A DNA stretch of 64,000 bases from Paenibacillus tianjinensis. GTDB taxonomy: Bacteria > Bacillota > Bacilli > Paenibacillales > Paenibacillaceae. Below, in pieces: positions 7,761-17,041 of the stretch; position 1 is the stretch's first letter; every line of letters begins with the position of its first letter. The notes beneath the pieces were generated by a model. That model was not told the origin of the DNA, did no database searches, and saw only the letters and a list, made by a program, of their open reading frames with translations. A program made the position numbers and the translations under genes. The stretch is taken from NCBI RefSeq assembly GCF_017086365.1, contig NZ_CP070969.1:5208001-5272000 (forward strand), read 5' to 3'.

Positions 7761-9407
7761 TTAACGGAACTTGCCTGCGTCAATGGCCGCCTGCTTCTCA
7801 TCCAGGATTTCCTGATAACCCGCTTCCAGGTAAGTTTTCTTAGCGGCTTCATAGGTTGCGTCAAACTCAGCTTCCGGAGCAAGTGCAATCTTCACGTACA
7901 ATTCCTGGAATAGGGTATCCAGGTCTGTTTTATACTCGTTTACCTTATCAAGCACAACGGTGAACAGCGCATCAGGTGTACGGAATTCCGCAGTCTCATC
8001 ATAATATTTTACCAAATCATCGGCGAGAGCCTCATAGCCGGCCGGTGCCCAGTTGCGGAGATTAGCCTTAAGGGTTTTGGCTTCATCCTGATACTGCGCA
8101 ATTTCAGTCACAAGGCCCCAATAGTCTTTGTTGTTGTTCTGTGACAGGACGGATTCGCCTTTATAATCTGGATTCTTCAGAGCGATACCTTCTGCATCAA
8201 GCGTGTAGTTCTCCCCTTCAATACCGTTCTGGAACTTGAACAGATTCTCCGGCTGGCTGAGCCATTCGAGATACATCCAGACTGCTGCACGTTCCTCAGG
8301 TGTAGATTCGTAGTTGATCCCCATGATAAAGCCAAACGGCCAGTAAGCGCGTCCCTGCGGCTTAAGGCCTTCCGGAACACCTGCAAATGGAGGAACTACT
8401 GCAAATTCCGCATCCGGATTGTTCACAAGAGTAGCTGCAAACACATCCGTATTGTTTGTCAGATAGAATCCGTAGCTGCCTGTCTTGCCGGCAACGAATT
8501 CAGATTTGACCTTATTCTCGTCATTACGCAGATAGAACTCTTTATCAATGAGGCCGTTATTGTATTGATAGTTCAGATTACGCAGGTAGCGCTCGGTTTC
8601 AACGGTGGTCAAGTCACCAACGCTAAGATCGGAATAAAGTGCGCGGTATTTCGCGTCAACCGGCCAATCACGGAAGGCGTAGTTAAAGTTGAAGCTGTGT
8701 TGAATCAGGCTGCCGCCGGTTACACCGAGTCCGGCTTCCTTCCATTTCACCAGCATCTCATTGTATTTCTCAAGCGAAGTCAAATCTTCAACCTTCATCC
8801 CCACCTTCTCAACCCAGTCCTTGCGGATAACGTTGACGAAGTTGTCGGCCTCCGGGCGTGCAGCGAAGAAGAAGATATTCTTGTCGTCAACAACCCCATA
8901 TTGCTTGATCGTCTCGCCCATGTTCTTCCAGTACGTTGGAGCATATTTCTCGATTTCAGCATAATCCAGCGGCTGCATCACATCCTCGCCGTAATACGTA
9001 AGTGCCTGCGGCATATCGTAGTGGAAAATAATATCCGGAGCTTTATGCGACGCCAGCAGCTGCTCGAAATCGGTTACTTCACCCTTACGGGTAATTGGCA
9101 CATAATTGACTTGAATATTGTATTTATCACCGAATTCCTTCTGAACCCAGCGTGTGTAATAGTTATCGCTTACATTCCAGCCCTCGAAAGCACGCTCATA
9201 GACCGGAATATCCAGACTGACCTTTTCCTTAAAGCCCTTTGAATAGTCGTTAGAGCTTCCTTCGCTCTGATTATTGGCGGCTGCAGACTCCGCAGGCTTG
9301 TTAGACTCAGCATTCTTATTGTTGTTATTTCCCCCGGAGCATCCGGCCAGCATGCCGGCCGTCATGACAGTTGCCATCATTAACGAAACAAATCTTTTTT
9401 TGTTCAT
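7761..9407 (-). CDS. Sugar ABC transporter substrate-binding lipoprotein (LplA/YtcQ type)
   Basis: A 548-residue extracellular solute-binding protein. It has a lipoprotein signal with lipobox LAGC (Cys about residue 23), then an Asn/Ser-rich linker and a long type-1-like binding domain. I chose the ATG at 9407 (MNKKRF) because GGGGGGAA lies just upstream; a longer in-frame ATG at 9422 would place the ribosome site inside the gene. It is the last gene of a three-gene operon with two permeases. Length over 500 residues is typical of the LplA/YtcQ/YesO-type carriers of complex plant polysaccharide fragments in Paenibacillus; no ATPase is encoded here, so a shared MsmX-like ATPase is expected. 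Confidence 0.92.
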   Translation of the reverse strand: MNKKRFVSLMMATVMTAGMLAGCSGGNNNNKNAESNKPAESAAANNQSEGSSNDYSKGFKEKVSLDIPVYERAFEGWNVSDNYYTRWVQKEFGDKYNIQVNYVPITRKGEVTDFEQLLASHKAPDIIFHYDMPQALTYYGEDVMQPLDYAEIEKYAPTYWKNMGETIKQYGVVDDKNIFFFAARPEADNFVNVIRKDWVEKVGMKVEDLTSLEKYNEMLVKWKEAGLGVTGGSLIQHSFNFNYAFRDWPVDAKYRALYSDLSVGDLTTVETERYLRNLNYQYNNGLIDKEFYLRNDENKVKSEFVAGKTGSYGFYLTNNTDVFAATLVNNPDAEFAVVPPFAGVPEGLKPQGRAYWPFGFIMGINYESTPEERAAVWMYLEWLSQPENLFKFQNGIEGENYTLDAEGIALKNPDYKGESVLSQNNNKDYWGLVTEIAQYQDEAKTLKANLRNWAPAGYEALADDLVKYYDETAEFRTPDALFTVVLDKVNEYKTDLDTLFQELYVKIALAPEAEFDATYEAAKKTYLEAGYQEILDEKQAAIDAGKFR

Positions 9408-9464
9408 CGCAATTCCCCCCATTTGAATTTTCGGATTGTAGAATTACTATTTTGGAACATCAGA

Positions 9465-10364
9465 TTACTCCTTGACTGCTCCGAGCATAACTCCCTGAAC
9501 GAAGTATTTCTGAACAAAGGGATACACGCAGAGAATAGGCAGAGTGGCAAACACAACGACTGATGCTTTAAGTACTTCCGGATTACTGAGTGACACCTGG
9601 GTTGCTTCCAGCTGGAAGCTTTCACTTGCCTGAATGACCAGATAATACAGCTTGAGCTGCAGCGGCCGCAGATCCGTTTCATGCTTAATGTAGAACAATG
9701 CATCCTGATAAGCATTCCAGCGTCCAACCGCATAGAAGAGTGCCAGTGTCGCCATAATCGGTTTGGACAACGGGAGGACAATACTGAGCAGAATTCGGAA
9801 ATGCCCGGCACCGTCGATCCGCGCAGATTCTTCCAGACTTACGGGAATACTGCTCGTTAGAGAAGTCTTCATAATCAGCAGATTGAAGGCACTGAACGAC
9901 AACGGTAAAACCATTGACCATATCGTATCCATCAGTCCCAGATTGTTAATGTTCATGTAGTCCGGGATGATACCTCCACTAAAGTACATCGTGAACAGGA
10001 AGATGAAGGTGATTACCCTACGGCCTTTAAACTGTGTTCTGGACAGCGGGTACGCGGCGCAGATGGTCAGGACCATCCCCAGAATGGTGAACAATACGGT
10101 CACTATAACCGAGATGTACAGTGAACGAAGGATGCTGGCATCTGCAAATATTTTCTTGTAAGCTTCTATGGTGATCCCCTCAGGCCAAAGAAAGACCTTG
10201 TTGGCAATGACAAAGGAGTCAGAACTCAGGGATTTGGACACGACATGCAGAAACGGCAACAAGCACGCTAGTGAAGCAATAATTAGAACGAGGCGGATCA
10301 GCAATTCCCAGATGTCCAAACGCCCTTTACGTGGTGCGGCAGGGTTGCCGGTTGATGCGCTCAT
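9465..10364 (-). CDS. Carbohydrate ABC transporter permease (LplC/YtcP type)
   Basis: A 299-residue membrane permease with six predicted helices and the EAA loop ESARIDGAGHFRILLSIVLPLSKP that docks the ATPase. The C-terminus VQKYFVQGVMLGAVKE is characteristic of this subfamily. Start ATG follows GAAAGGAGAGAAACC. It is 15 bases downstream of the other permease, indicating one operon. Confidence 0.95.
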   Translation of the reverse strand: MSASTGNPAAPRKGRLDIWELLIRLVLIIASLACLLPFLHVVSKSLSSDSFVIANKVFLWPEGITIEAYKKIFADASILRSLYISVIVTVLFTILGMVLTICAAYPLSRTQFKGRRVITFIFLFTMYFSGGIIPDYMNINNLGLMDTIWSMVLPLSFSAFNLLIMKTSLTSSIPVSLEESARIDGAGHFRILLSIVLPLSKPIMATLALFYAVGRWNAYQDALFYIKHETDLRPLQLKLYYLVIQASESFQLEATQVSLSNPEVLKASVVVFATLPILCVYPFVQKYFVQGVMLGAVKE

Positions 10365-10379
10365 GGTTTCTCTCCTTTC

Positions 10380-11336
10380 TTATAATATTCCATCCTCGCC
10401 AAGCTTCTTGGCTACGCGGTCAGCCGTTATTACAAGAATAATACCGATGACGGACTGGAATAGCCCGAGCGCTGTCGCACGGCTGAAATTGCCGCTCTCG
10501 ATCCCCCAACGGTACACCAGGACCGGTATGGTTGTTGTGAATTCTGTGGTGGCCTTGTTCTGCAGAGCGAAGATACGCTCGAATGAGCCCTCCATGACTT
10601 TCCCCAGGTTCATGATCAGCAAGGTTACAATGGTCGCACGAATGGAAGGAACGGTAATATTCCATACCTTTCTCCAGCGTCCTGCTCCATCGACGGTAGC
10701 CGCTTCATACATCTCCGGGTTAATCCCGCTCATGGCTGCCAAGTAGATAATGGTTCCCCACCCCATACTCTGCCACACACCGATTGCCAGATAGCTGATC
10801 AGCCAGTTGGTGTCTTCCTGCAGGAAAGGGATACGGTTCCCGCCCATGAGTTCAATTAAATTGTTGACAACACCGCTTCCCTCACTCAGGAGCTGATAAC
10901 CGATGGCACCGATAATGACCCAGGAAAGGAAGTGCGGCAAGTACAGCAGCGTCTGATTTACGCGTTTGAATCTTACACTTTTGACCTCATTCAGCAGGAT
11001 CGCCAGCACAATCGGCATCGTAAAGCTGAAGCAGAGATCCAGAATGTTGAGCAGCAGCGTATTGCGGACGGCACGGGCAAAATCAGGTTTGGAGAAGATC
11101 TCCTGGAAGATTTGAAACCCAACCCACTCACTGCCCCAAAAGCCTCTTGCTATTTTGTAGTCTTTAAAAGCAATTACAAGTCCGGTCATCGGCAGATATT
11201 TGAAAACGATTACAAAAGCCAGCGGAAACAATACGAGTAAATATAGCTGCCAGTCACGCTGCAAATAATACCCGATTCCCTCTTTCTTACTTAATAGAGC
11301 CGTCTGATTTGTTTTTGAAGCGCTTGCAACTTTCAA
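10380..11336 (-). CDS. Carbohydrate ABC transporter permease (LplB/YteP type)
   Basis: A 318-residue permease, first gene of the transporter operon. Six hydrophobic helices are visible, with the EAA-loop region YEAATVDGAGRWRKVWNITVP. The start is a TTG at 11336 behind AGGAGGTGAAACT. Partner of the permease at 9465; together they form the membrane channel. Confidence 0.94.
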   Translation of the reverse strand: MKVASASKTNQTALLSKKEGIGYYLQRDWQLYLLVLFPLAFVIVFKYLPMTGLVIAFKDYKIARGFWGSEWVGFQIFQEIFSKPDFARAVRNTLLLNILDLCFSFTMPIVLAILLNEVKSVRFKRVNQTLLYLPHFLSWVIIGAIGYQLLSEGSGVVNNLIELMGGNRIPFLQEDTNWLISYLAIGVWQSMGWGTIIYLAAMSGINPEMYEAATVDGAGRWRKVWNITVPSIRATIVTLLIMNLGKVMEGSFERIFALQNKATTEFTTTIPVLVYRWGIESGNFSRATALGLFQSVIGIILVITADRVAKKLGEDGIL

Positions 11337-11521
11337 AGTTTCACCTCCTACACCAAGTTATCACCTTGCCAGTCAGGCCAACCGGCTCGAGTTCTATGCT
11401 ATTCCCTTTGCCCTGTTTTGAAAATCATGAGTATTGATGATCCCCATCAAATTTGATCGAAGCGCGGTTTTATCAGCTTCTACAGCATCATTATGATCAA
11501 ATATGATAGGCATTCCCAAAA

Positions 11522-11535
11522 ATAAAACGCTTTCA
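11522..11535 (-). promoter_or_regulatory. cre-like site upstream of the sugar transporter operon
   Basis: TGAAAGCGTTTTAT on the minus strand matches the Gram-positive catabolite repression consensus TGWAANCGNTNWCA except at the last-but-one base. It lies 186 bases before the permease start. CcpA repression of this operon is plausible. Confidence 0.5.
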
Positions 11536-11560
11536 TTTACAGGCAAAGGCCGCCGGCAAT

Positions 11561-11600
11561 CGGCCAAGAGGAGGCTCCTAGGAGCTTTTACTCTTGGCCG
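11561..11600 (-). other. Nested hairpin over the AraC-type gene stop codon
   Basis: CGGCCAAGAG at 11561 pairs with CTCTTGGCCG ending at 11600, and the loop contains the perfect palindrome GCTCCTAGGAGC. The regulator's stop codon lies inside the loop. There is no T-run, so it is not a standard intrinsic terminator. Confidence 0.6.
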
Positions 11601-13845
11601 ACTTGTAGCTGCTCGGCGGCATGCCTTCATATTTGCGGAAGAACCTGTTGAAGCTCTGAACATTGAAGTAACCAACCTCAGCGGCAATTTGCTTAATCGT
11701 GAATTCAGTATCCAGCAGCAGCTCTTTGGCCTTCTCAATGCGTAGCTGATTCACAAAATCTATCATGCTTTTTCCGGTTTGCTCATACACAATCTTGCGC
11801 ATATAGGAGTAACTAATGCCGATTTCCTTGGCCATATCCTCGAATACAATTTCTTCCCGATAATTTCCCTTCAAATATTGAATGATCCGCTCTCCATGAT
11901 TGGTGTCATCGGCGCTTCGGTCCAGGCTCTGCACAATTTCTCGGAAAAATTCATGCAAATACTCCTCCAGCTCATCAAGCGTATCCATTGCAGCCAGAAT
12001 GGAGTAAATGTTGCCCTTCCCCATAATCATTCTTCCGGTGCCGATATGATTCTCACGGAGATGCTTGATGGTCGCACCAATCAATTGATGATAGATGAAC
12101 ATGATATTGTCATAGGAAATATTCTCTTCTGAGCCAATCTGGCAGCGGATGAGCTGAAGCTCTTTGATAATCCCGTCCAGATTGCCTGCATCCAGGAAGT
12201 TGAGAATCCGCCGCTCGCTGCTTTCGGAATCCATATATTTACGGCTGTTCTCCTCTTCCTCCTGCCAGTACATGATGCTTCCGGCACCATTGATGATCCG
12301 CTGCTTAATCAGTTCCATCGCTTCAAACAACCGCTGGGTGACCATTTCAAGCGTATCAGCCAAATCGCTTACGCCAATCGTGACCGAATGTCCCAACAGC
12401 TCTGAGGACTGGTCGCGGATCGTTTCCAGTGCCTGATGGATCTGGCCGCCGCTATGCTCATACCCATCCGGGCTAAAGTTCATTACAATAACGATACAAC
12501 CGTCGTTATGATACACAGAGCGGGCCAGAATTCCCTCCGGAAAAAGACTTTCGTACTTCGTATTGAGCAGATACCGGTGGTAGCTGCGTGTCTCGACATT
12601 GGTATTGCTCACATATCGTCTATACTGGTCGATGGAGACAACGGCGATTCTGTAACATGCTTCCGGAAAAACCTCCGTGATCCGGGGCGTAATCTCCCCG
12701 CGCAAAAGATGGTGAACGGCAAGACTGCGGGTATCCTGTTCGCGTTCCTGCAGCAGTTGGAACAGACTTTCCTCTTCCTCCTGCATTCGTTTGAACGCCA
12801 GATCCAGGAAGGCAAGCTCATTCTTATTCACCACACCCAAGTCACTTTTCGCCCGGATCGTCTGCACCAATTGCCGGAGCGGTCTGGACAGCCACGTCGC
12901 CAGAAGGACAGCCAGTACAGTTCCCAGCAAAATAATGGCACCGGTAAGCAGTATGATATTTCCCTGCATATCACGGGATTTGGACATCAGCTCATCCATG
13001 GAGCTCCAGGTTACATTCCACCATCCGGAAACATCTGAGCGGCTCCACGCATAAACCAGCCGTTTTCCGTCAAGCTCATGGAACGAATACCCTTCATTTG
13101 CTTCCTCCGTCAGCATTTCCCGGAGAAACGGCAGCTCAAAGCCGTCCGTGAGCAGCAGCGACTTGTCATTGTATGAAATCACTTTGCCGTCAGATTCCAG
13201 GAGCATGGTGTTATTATCCCCCACCTCTGTGGCATGCAGGTAATCGCCGATCTGACTCTCACGCATATTGACAACGATTAGCCCGCGCGTGGTGGAAGAC
13301 AGACGGTTAAGGGGATATACATACGACACAACATTGACGCCGGAGTCCAGCTTGCGGGGAACCCACACGCCGCTGATTCCTCTCCGCCCTTCAAGGGCTT
13401 TAGTCGTCCATTCAAGCGACTCGTAGTGCTCCAGCTTGGTGATGCTGCTATCCGTAGAAATCACATAGTCCGAACCATCCAAGTGAAAATAGGAGGAGTA
13501 TACCCCGTCCACCCGGCGGTTCAAATTGAGCAGCTCTTTGAATACAGATAACGACCGGCTCACATTGTTGTAATTGGAGTTGAGCTCGCTGTACGTATCC
13601 ACACTGCGGATGGGTTCAAAAATATTGGTTGCCGCCAGCCGCGACGTGTCCTGCGCCAGATTAGCGAGCGCATTCTCGTTTAATTTGCGGTTGGCATTCA
13701 GCCCGGCAAGTGTCGATTCTCCTATGGCTGCTTCTGAGTTCTCTATAATCTGTGATCCGCTGTACCAGGTCAGGATGGCTGTCGGAATGGCCATGATACA
13801 GAATAGAATCAATGCCAGCTGCAGTATCATCGGTATTTTTTTCAT
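11578..13845 (-). CDS. Membrane AraC-type regulator of sugar transport (YtdP type)
   Basis: A 755-residue protein with two membrane helices (about residues 6-28 and 296-320) flanking an extracellular Cache-like sensor region, then a cytoplasmic HAMP-like/linker part and a C-terminal AraC DNA-binding domain (two HTH units: FEDMAKEIGISYSYMRKI and IKQIAAEVGYFNVQSFNRFF). Start ATG follows GGGGGATCGAAC. It lies immediately upstream of the lipoprotein/permease operon in the same direction. Proteins of this design usually sense a sugar or its transporter and switch on the neighbouring operon. Confidence 0.92.
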   Translation of the reverse strand: MKKIPMILQLALILFCIMAIPTAILTWYSGSQIIENSEAAIGESTLAGLNANRKLNENALANLAQDTSRLAATNIFEPIRSVDTYSELNSNYNNVSRSLSVFKELLNLNRRVDGVYSSYFHLDGSDYVISTDSSITKLEHYESLEWTTKALEGRRGISGVWVPRKLDSGVNVVSYVYPLNRLSSTTRGLIVVNMRESQIGDYLHATEVGDNNTMLLESDGKVISYNDKSLLLTDGFELPFLREMLTEEANEGYSFHELDGKRLVYAWSRSDVSGWWNVTWSSMDELMSKSRDMQGNIILLTGAIILLGTVLAVLLATWLSRPLRQLVQTIRAKSDLGVVNKNELAFLDLAFKRMQEEEESLFQLLQEREQDTRSLAVHHLLRGEITPRITEVFPEACYRIAVVSIDQYRRYVSNTNVETRSYHRYLLNTKYESLFPEGILARSVYHNDGCIVIVMNFSPDGYEHSGGQIHQALETIRDQSSELLGHSVTIGVSDLADTLEMVTQRLFEAMELIKQRIINGAGSIMYWQEEEENSRKYMDSESSERRILNFLDAGNLDGIIKELQLIRCQIGSEENISYDNIMFIYHQLIGATIKHLRENHIGTGRMIMGKGNIYSILAAMDTLDELEEYLHEFFREIVQSLDRSADDTNHGERIIQYLKGNYREEIVFEDMAKEIGISYSYMRKIVYEQTGKSMIDFVNQLRIEKAKELLLDTEFTIKQIAAEVGYFNVQSFNRFFRKYEGMPPSSYKSAKSKSS

Positions 13846-14027
13846 GTTCGATCCCCCTATGATCTCTATATAAGATTATGAAAGGTTATTTGAAAAACAT
13901 GATCAGCTCTTGGAGCTGCGCCTCCCGACGGCATGATTGGCAACGGCAACATCATGTTCCTGTTAAGTTCAATAATAGCTACAATTCAAAAACGAAGCAG
14001 AATGAGGACCTGTTTACCCCGTATAAA

Positions 14028-14054
14028 TAGAAGCGCTTACATTAAGCGTTTGCA
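14028..14054. promoter_or_regulatory. Two adjoining cre-like sequences upstream of the AraC-type gene
   Basis: TAGAAGCGCTTACA (reverse strand, 12 of 14 to the cre consensus) abuts ATTAAGCGTTTGCA (11 of 14). They are 183 bases upstream of the regulator start, within the gene-free stretch 13846-14186. Confidence 0.4.
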
Positions 14055-14186
14055 TAATTTGTTATAACGGATACCCCGGCTACTGTTATTTTATCATTTA
14101 AAGAAACGTTTTATATATATGTCTAGGAATTTATTTAGAAATATCGAAAAATTCATGGCAGCACAACCAGAAACCGGTGATGCTGA

Positions 14187-14327
14187 TATACGCAACGGGG
14201 TACTTTAACGCAGCTGGAAAGCGGGAACTGGGGAACCGGTCTGTATAACGATAAGGTTAACAGCACCAATATCAAATCTGCCTATTCGCAGGTATTCGAA
14301 ACCATCAATCATTGGCCGCACAAATAA
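14187..14327 (+). pseudogene. Possible C-terminal remnant of an unknown gene
   Basis: An open 46-residue stretch with protein-like composition (NWGTGLYNDKVNSTNIKSAY, ending INHWPHK) but no start codon or ribosome site, preceded by an in-frame TGA. Codon choice is like neighbouring genes. It sits just before a strong terminator, as a gene end would. I do not recognise the family. Confidence 0.35.
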
Positions 14328-14356
14328 CAAAAGCCCGGACTGTTGTCCGGGCTTTC
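14328..14356. terminator. Bidirectional terminator after the Ktr pair
   Basis: AAAAGCCCGGAC pairs with GTCCGGGCTTT around a four-base loop; A- and T-rich flanks allow function on both strands. It follows the ktrA stop codon on the minus strand. Confidence 0.85.
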
Positions 14357-14366
14357 CATGTCTGCT

Positions 14367-15038
14367 CTATGCCTCCACATTCACAGCCTGATCCTCAAAT
14401 TCTTCAATACTCTCATTGGAGCCGATGACAACCATAATGTCCCCCTGGCTTACATGGTCATGGGCTGTAGGTGCAACGATAATCCCGTCCTTCCGGTTGA
14501 GGGCAATAATGCTGCAGCCGTACTTGGCGCGGGTATTCAGCTCTGAGAGGCTTTTTCCGTCCATGCAGGAAGGCACATTCAGCTCGACAATTTTGTAGTC
14601 CTTGGAGATTTCGATGTAATCCAGCAAATGGGGAGTCACCAGCTGATGCGCTACACGGATTCCCATATCCCGTTCAGGAAAAATAACCCGGTCTACACCC
14701 AGCTTCGACAGCGCACGCCCGTGCAGGATCGAGATCGCCTTCGCCACTACCTGCTTGATTCCCAGCTCTTTCAGCAAAATTGCCGCCAGAATGCTCCGCT
14801 CCATATTATCCCCAATCGCGACAATACCGCAGTCGAAATTGCGTACACCCAGGGAACGCATGATACCCTCATCCGTCGCATCCGCCATCACGGCATGAGT
14901 CAGCTGCCCGCTCATTTCTTCCACCCGCTCTTCCATGTGGTCGATTCCGAGCACTTCATAGCCCATTGCCATTAGCTCAAGCGCCAGACTTGATCCGAAG
15001 CGGCCAAGGCCGATCACCACAAACTGCTGTGCTTTCAT
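14367..15038 (-). CDS. ktrA: Ktr/Trk potassium uptake regulatory subunit
   Basis: A 223-residue cytosolic RCK protein: N-terminal Rossmann domain (VIGLGRFGSSLALELMAMG, residues 8-26) binding NAD(H)/ATP, then a TrkA_C domain that in homologues binds c-di-AMP. It gates the membrane subunit encoded 15 bases upstream. Start follows AAGGGGTTAATGAAACT. It could equally be named ktrC; the gene order here (membrane subunit first) differs from B. subtilis ktrAB. Confidence 0.9.
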   Translation of the reverse strand: MKAQQFVVIGLGRFGSSLALELMAMGYEVLGIDHMEERVEEMSGQLTHAVMADATDEGIMRSLGVRNFDCGIVAIGDNMERSILAAILLKELGIKQVVAKAISILHGRALSKLGVDRVIFPERDMGIRVAHQLVTPHLLDYIEISKDYKIVELNVPSCMDGKSLSELNTRAKYGCSIIALNRKDGIIVAPTAHDHVSQGDIMVVIGSNESIEEFEDQAVNVEA

Positions 15039-15053
15039 AGTTTCATTAACCCC

Positions 15054-16421
15054 TTATCCAATTATCATTTTGCCTTCCGGATACTTATACAATGCTTTAC
15101 CCTGTTTCGGACCCAGTGCATAGGCCAGTGTCAACAAACCTAGACGTCCGGCGAACATCGTCAGGCAGATCAGAATTTTGCCGGTCTCCGACAATTCCGG
15201 GGTCAGTCCCATACTGAGTCCTACGGTAGCAAAAGCTGAAGTCGTCTCGAATAAAATCATTAGGAACGGCCGCCCCTCTGTCGTTGAGAGTACCATGGAG
15301 ACGGCAACAACGAGCAGCAGGGCAAGCAAGGTAATCGTCAGCGCTTTGAAGACACGTTCCTGGGCCAGCCGGAAGCGGAACAGCACAATGTCTTCACGTC
15401 CGCGCAGCATAGAGACTACGGCACCGATCATTAGTGTGAAGGTTGTTGTCTTGATCCCCCCGCCCGTAGAGCCAGGCGAAGCGCCGATAAACATCAGAAT
15501 CACCATAAAAAACTGAGTAGCCTGGCGAAGGCCGGCAATATCTACGGTATTGGCTCCTGCTGTACGCGGCGTTACGGATTGAAAGAATGCAGCCCATATT
15601 TTACTGCCAAGGTTAAGCTGGCCGAACGTATTCGGGTTCGTAAACTCAAAGATAAAGATTACTACCGTTCCGATCGAAATCAGTGCTGCCGTCATCGACA
15701 GTACTACCTTGCTGTGGAGCATCAGCCTGCGGCTTTTGCGGTAATCGATCAGGTCTGCCATGACGATAAATCCGATTCCCCCGGAAATAATCAGGAACAT
15801 GACGACAATATTGACTACAGGATCGCCGGCATATCCGGTCAGACTGCGGTAGTCCCCGAAGATGTCAAATCCGGCATTATTAAACATAGACACGGCATGA
15901 AAGACACCGAAATACAAAGCGCGGCCAACATGCATATCAGCAGCCCAGCGCAGCGTCAATAGAACCGCACCACTTGCTTCAATAATCAGTGAATATACCA
16001 GCACCTTGCGGATCAGCCGTACAATGCCCTCCATTGAACTTTGATTCATAGCTTCCTGGAGGATCAGCCGGTCCCGCAGCGAAATTCTGCGTTTCAGCAG
16101 GAGTGCAAACAAGGTTGCCATCGTCATAAAGCCGAGGCCTCCGACTTGAATCAACACCAGGATAACGATTTGTCCGAAGGTACTGAAATAGGTGCCGGTA
16201 TCCACCACGACTAGTCCGGTTACACAGGTTGCGGATGTTGCAGTGAAGAGTGCATCTATAAATCTTAGGGAATGACCAGATGCACTGGAATAGGGCAGCA
16301 TTAACAGCAGTGTTCCGATCAGAATAGCCGTAGCAAAGCCAAGCACCAGAATCTGGGGCGGAGACAGCTTAAGGAATCTGAATTCCGTAAATTTAGGAAG
16401 GGGTGAAGCCAATATTCTCAT
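15054..16421 (-). CDS. ktrB: Ktr/Trk potassium uptake membrane subunit
   Basis: A 455-residue TrkH/KtrB-type transporter with four pore-loop repeats (TSATCVTGL, MFNNAGFDIFG, ASPGSTGGGIKT, TVGLSMGLT). It imports K+ together with the RCK subunit encoded next. The ATG at 16421 touches its GAGAGG ribosome site, so the TTG nine bases downstream (16412) is a credible alternative start. No c-di-AMP riboswitch is visible in the short upstream region. Confidence 0.93.
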   Translation of the reverse strand: MRILASPLPKFTEFRFLKLSPPQILVLGFATAILIGTLLLMLPYSSASGHSLRFIDALFTATSATCVTGLVVVDTGTYFSTFGQIVILVLIQVGGLGFMTMATLFALLLKRRISLRDRLILQEAMNQSSMEGIVRLIRKVLVYSLIIEASGAVLLTLRWAADMHVGRALYFGVFHAVSMFNNAGFDIFGDYRSLTGYAGDPVVNIVVMFLIISGGIGFIVMADLIDYRKSRRLMLHSKVVLSMTAALISIGTVVIFIFEFTNPNTFGQLNLGSKIWAAFFQSVTPRTAGANTVDIAGLRQATQFFMVILMFIGASPGSTGGGIKTTTFTLMIGAVVSMLRGREDIVLFRFRLAQERVFKALTITLLALLLVVAVSMVLSTTEGRPFLMILFETTSAFATVGLSMGLTPELSETGKILICLTMFAGRLGLLTLAYALGPKQGKALYKYPEGKMIIG

Positions 16422-16539
16422 CCTCTCGCAAGTTTCTTGTTCGTTTAAGCAAATGTAATATTGATCAGATAAACATACAAATTATAAACGTTATTGTCCA
16501 ATATCACAAAGACTGATTTCCCGATGCGAGGAATCTCTC

Positions 16540-16569
16540 TTGAAATTGTATGGTGTGTAGTGGTACACT
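16540..16569 (+). promoter_or_regulatory. Promoter of the GntR gene
   Basis: TTGAAA and TACACT separated by 18 bases, upstream of the GntR start. An operator palindrome follows directly. Confidence 0.6.
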
Positions 16570-16581
16570 CCCAATACAGAT

Positions 16582-16602
16582 TGTATGGTGCCTATCCATA
16601 CA
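16582..16602. promoter_or_regulatory. Operator palindrome TGTATGG-N7-CCATACA
   Basis: A perfect inverted repeat just downstream of the -10 element of the GntR gene, where a repressor would block transcription. A further TGTATGG half-site occurs between -35 and -10. Autoregulation by the GntR protein is the natural reading. Confidence 0.65.
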
Positions 16603-16645
16603 CACAACAACATGAAGCTAGTACTTCATTCGGAAGGAGCACCCT

Positions 16646-17041
16646 ATGGATCCGTCCTTTGAGCTTTTGCCGGAGCCGTTTCAAATCAATCCTTCGCTGC
16701 CGATCTATGAACAATTTGTAGAGGCTATTCAGGGGAGAATCGTCAGCGGCCTCATTCCGCCCGGCTCGCGGCTGCCCTCAGTCAGAGATCTGGCTTCGGG
16801 GAGAGGTGTCAATCCCACTACCGCGGCCAGAACCTATCAGGAGCTGGAGCGTATGGGGCTGATCGTTACCTACCGCGGGCAGGGAACGTTTGTCACCAGG
16901 GAAGATGCTGTAATCGGCGAGGCACGCAAGATTATTATGCGCAAGGCAATAATAGAATTTAAAGCTGCAGCGGATATACTTGGCATCTCCGCTGAGCAAT
17001 TGCTGGAATTCGATAAGGAGGATTCAAATGACACCTTATAA
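16646..17041 (+). CDS. GntR family transcriptional regulator (YtrA/YhcF type)
   Basis: A 131-residue short GntR regulator: winged HTH (LPIYEQFVEAI, SRLPSVRDLASGRGVNPTTAAR) and a small C-terminal dimerisation helix, no effector domain. Such YtrA-subfamily repressors normally sit first in operons of ABC exporters that respond to cell-wall antibiotics. Start ATG follows GGAAGGAGCACCCT. Its last codons overlap the start of a broken ABC ATPase reading frame, so the regulated transporter seems to have been lost. Confidence 0.92.
   Translation: MDPSFELLPEPFQINPSLPIYEQFVEAIQGRIVSGLIPPGSRLPSVRDLASGRGVNPTTAARTYQELERMGLIVTYRGQGTFVTREDAVIGEARKIIMRKAIIEFKAAADILGISAEQLLEFDKEDSNDTL

Noticed and set aside
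12436..13038. 200-codon open frame opposite the AraC-type regulator
   Set aside because: Antisense to a convincing regulator; no start signals or recognisable domain.
16422..16500. c-di-AMP (ydaO) riboswitch before ktrB
   Set aside because: Some ktr operons have one, but the upstream region here is too short and shows none of the conserved core.
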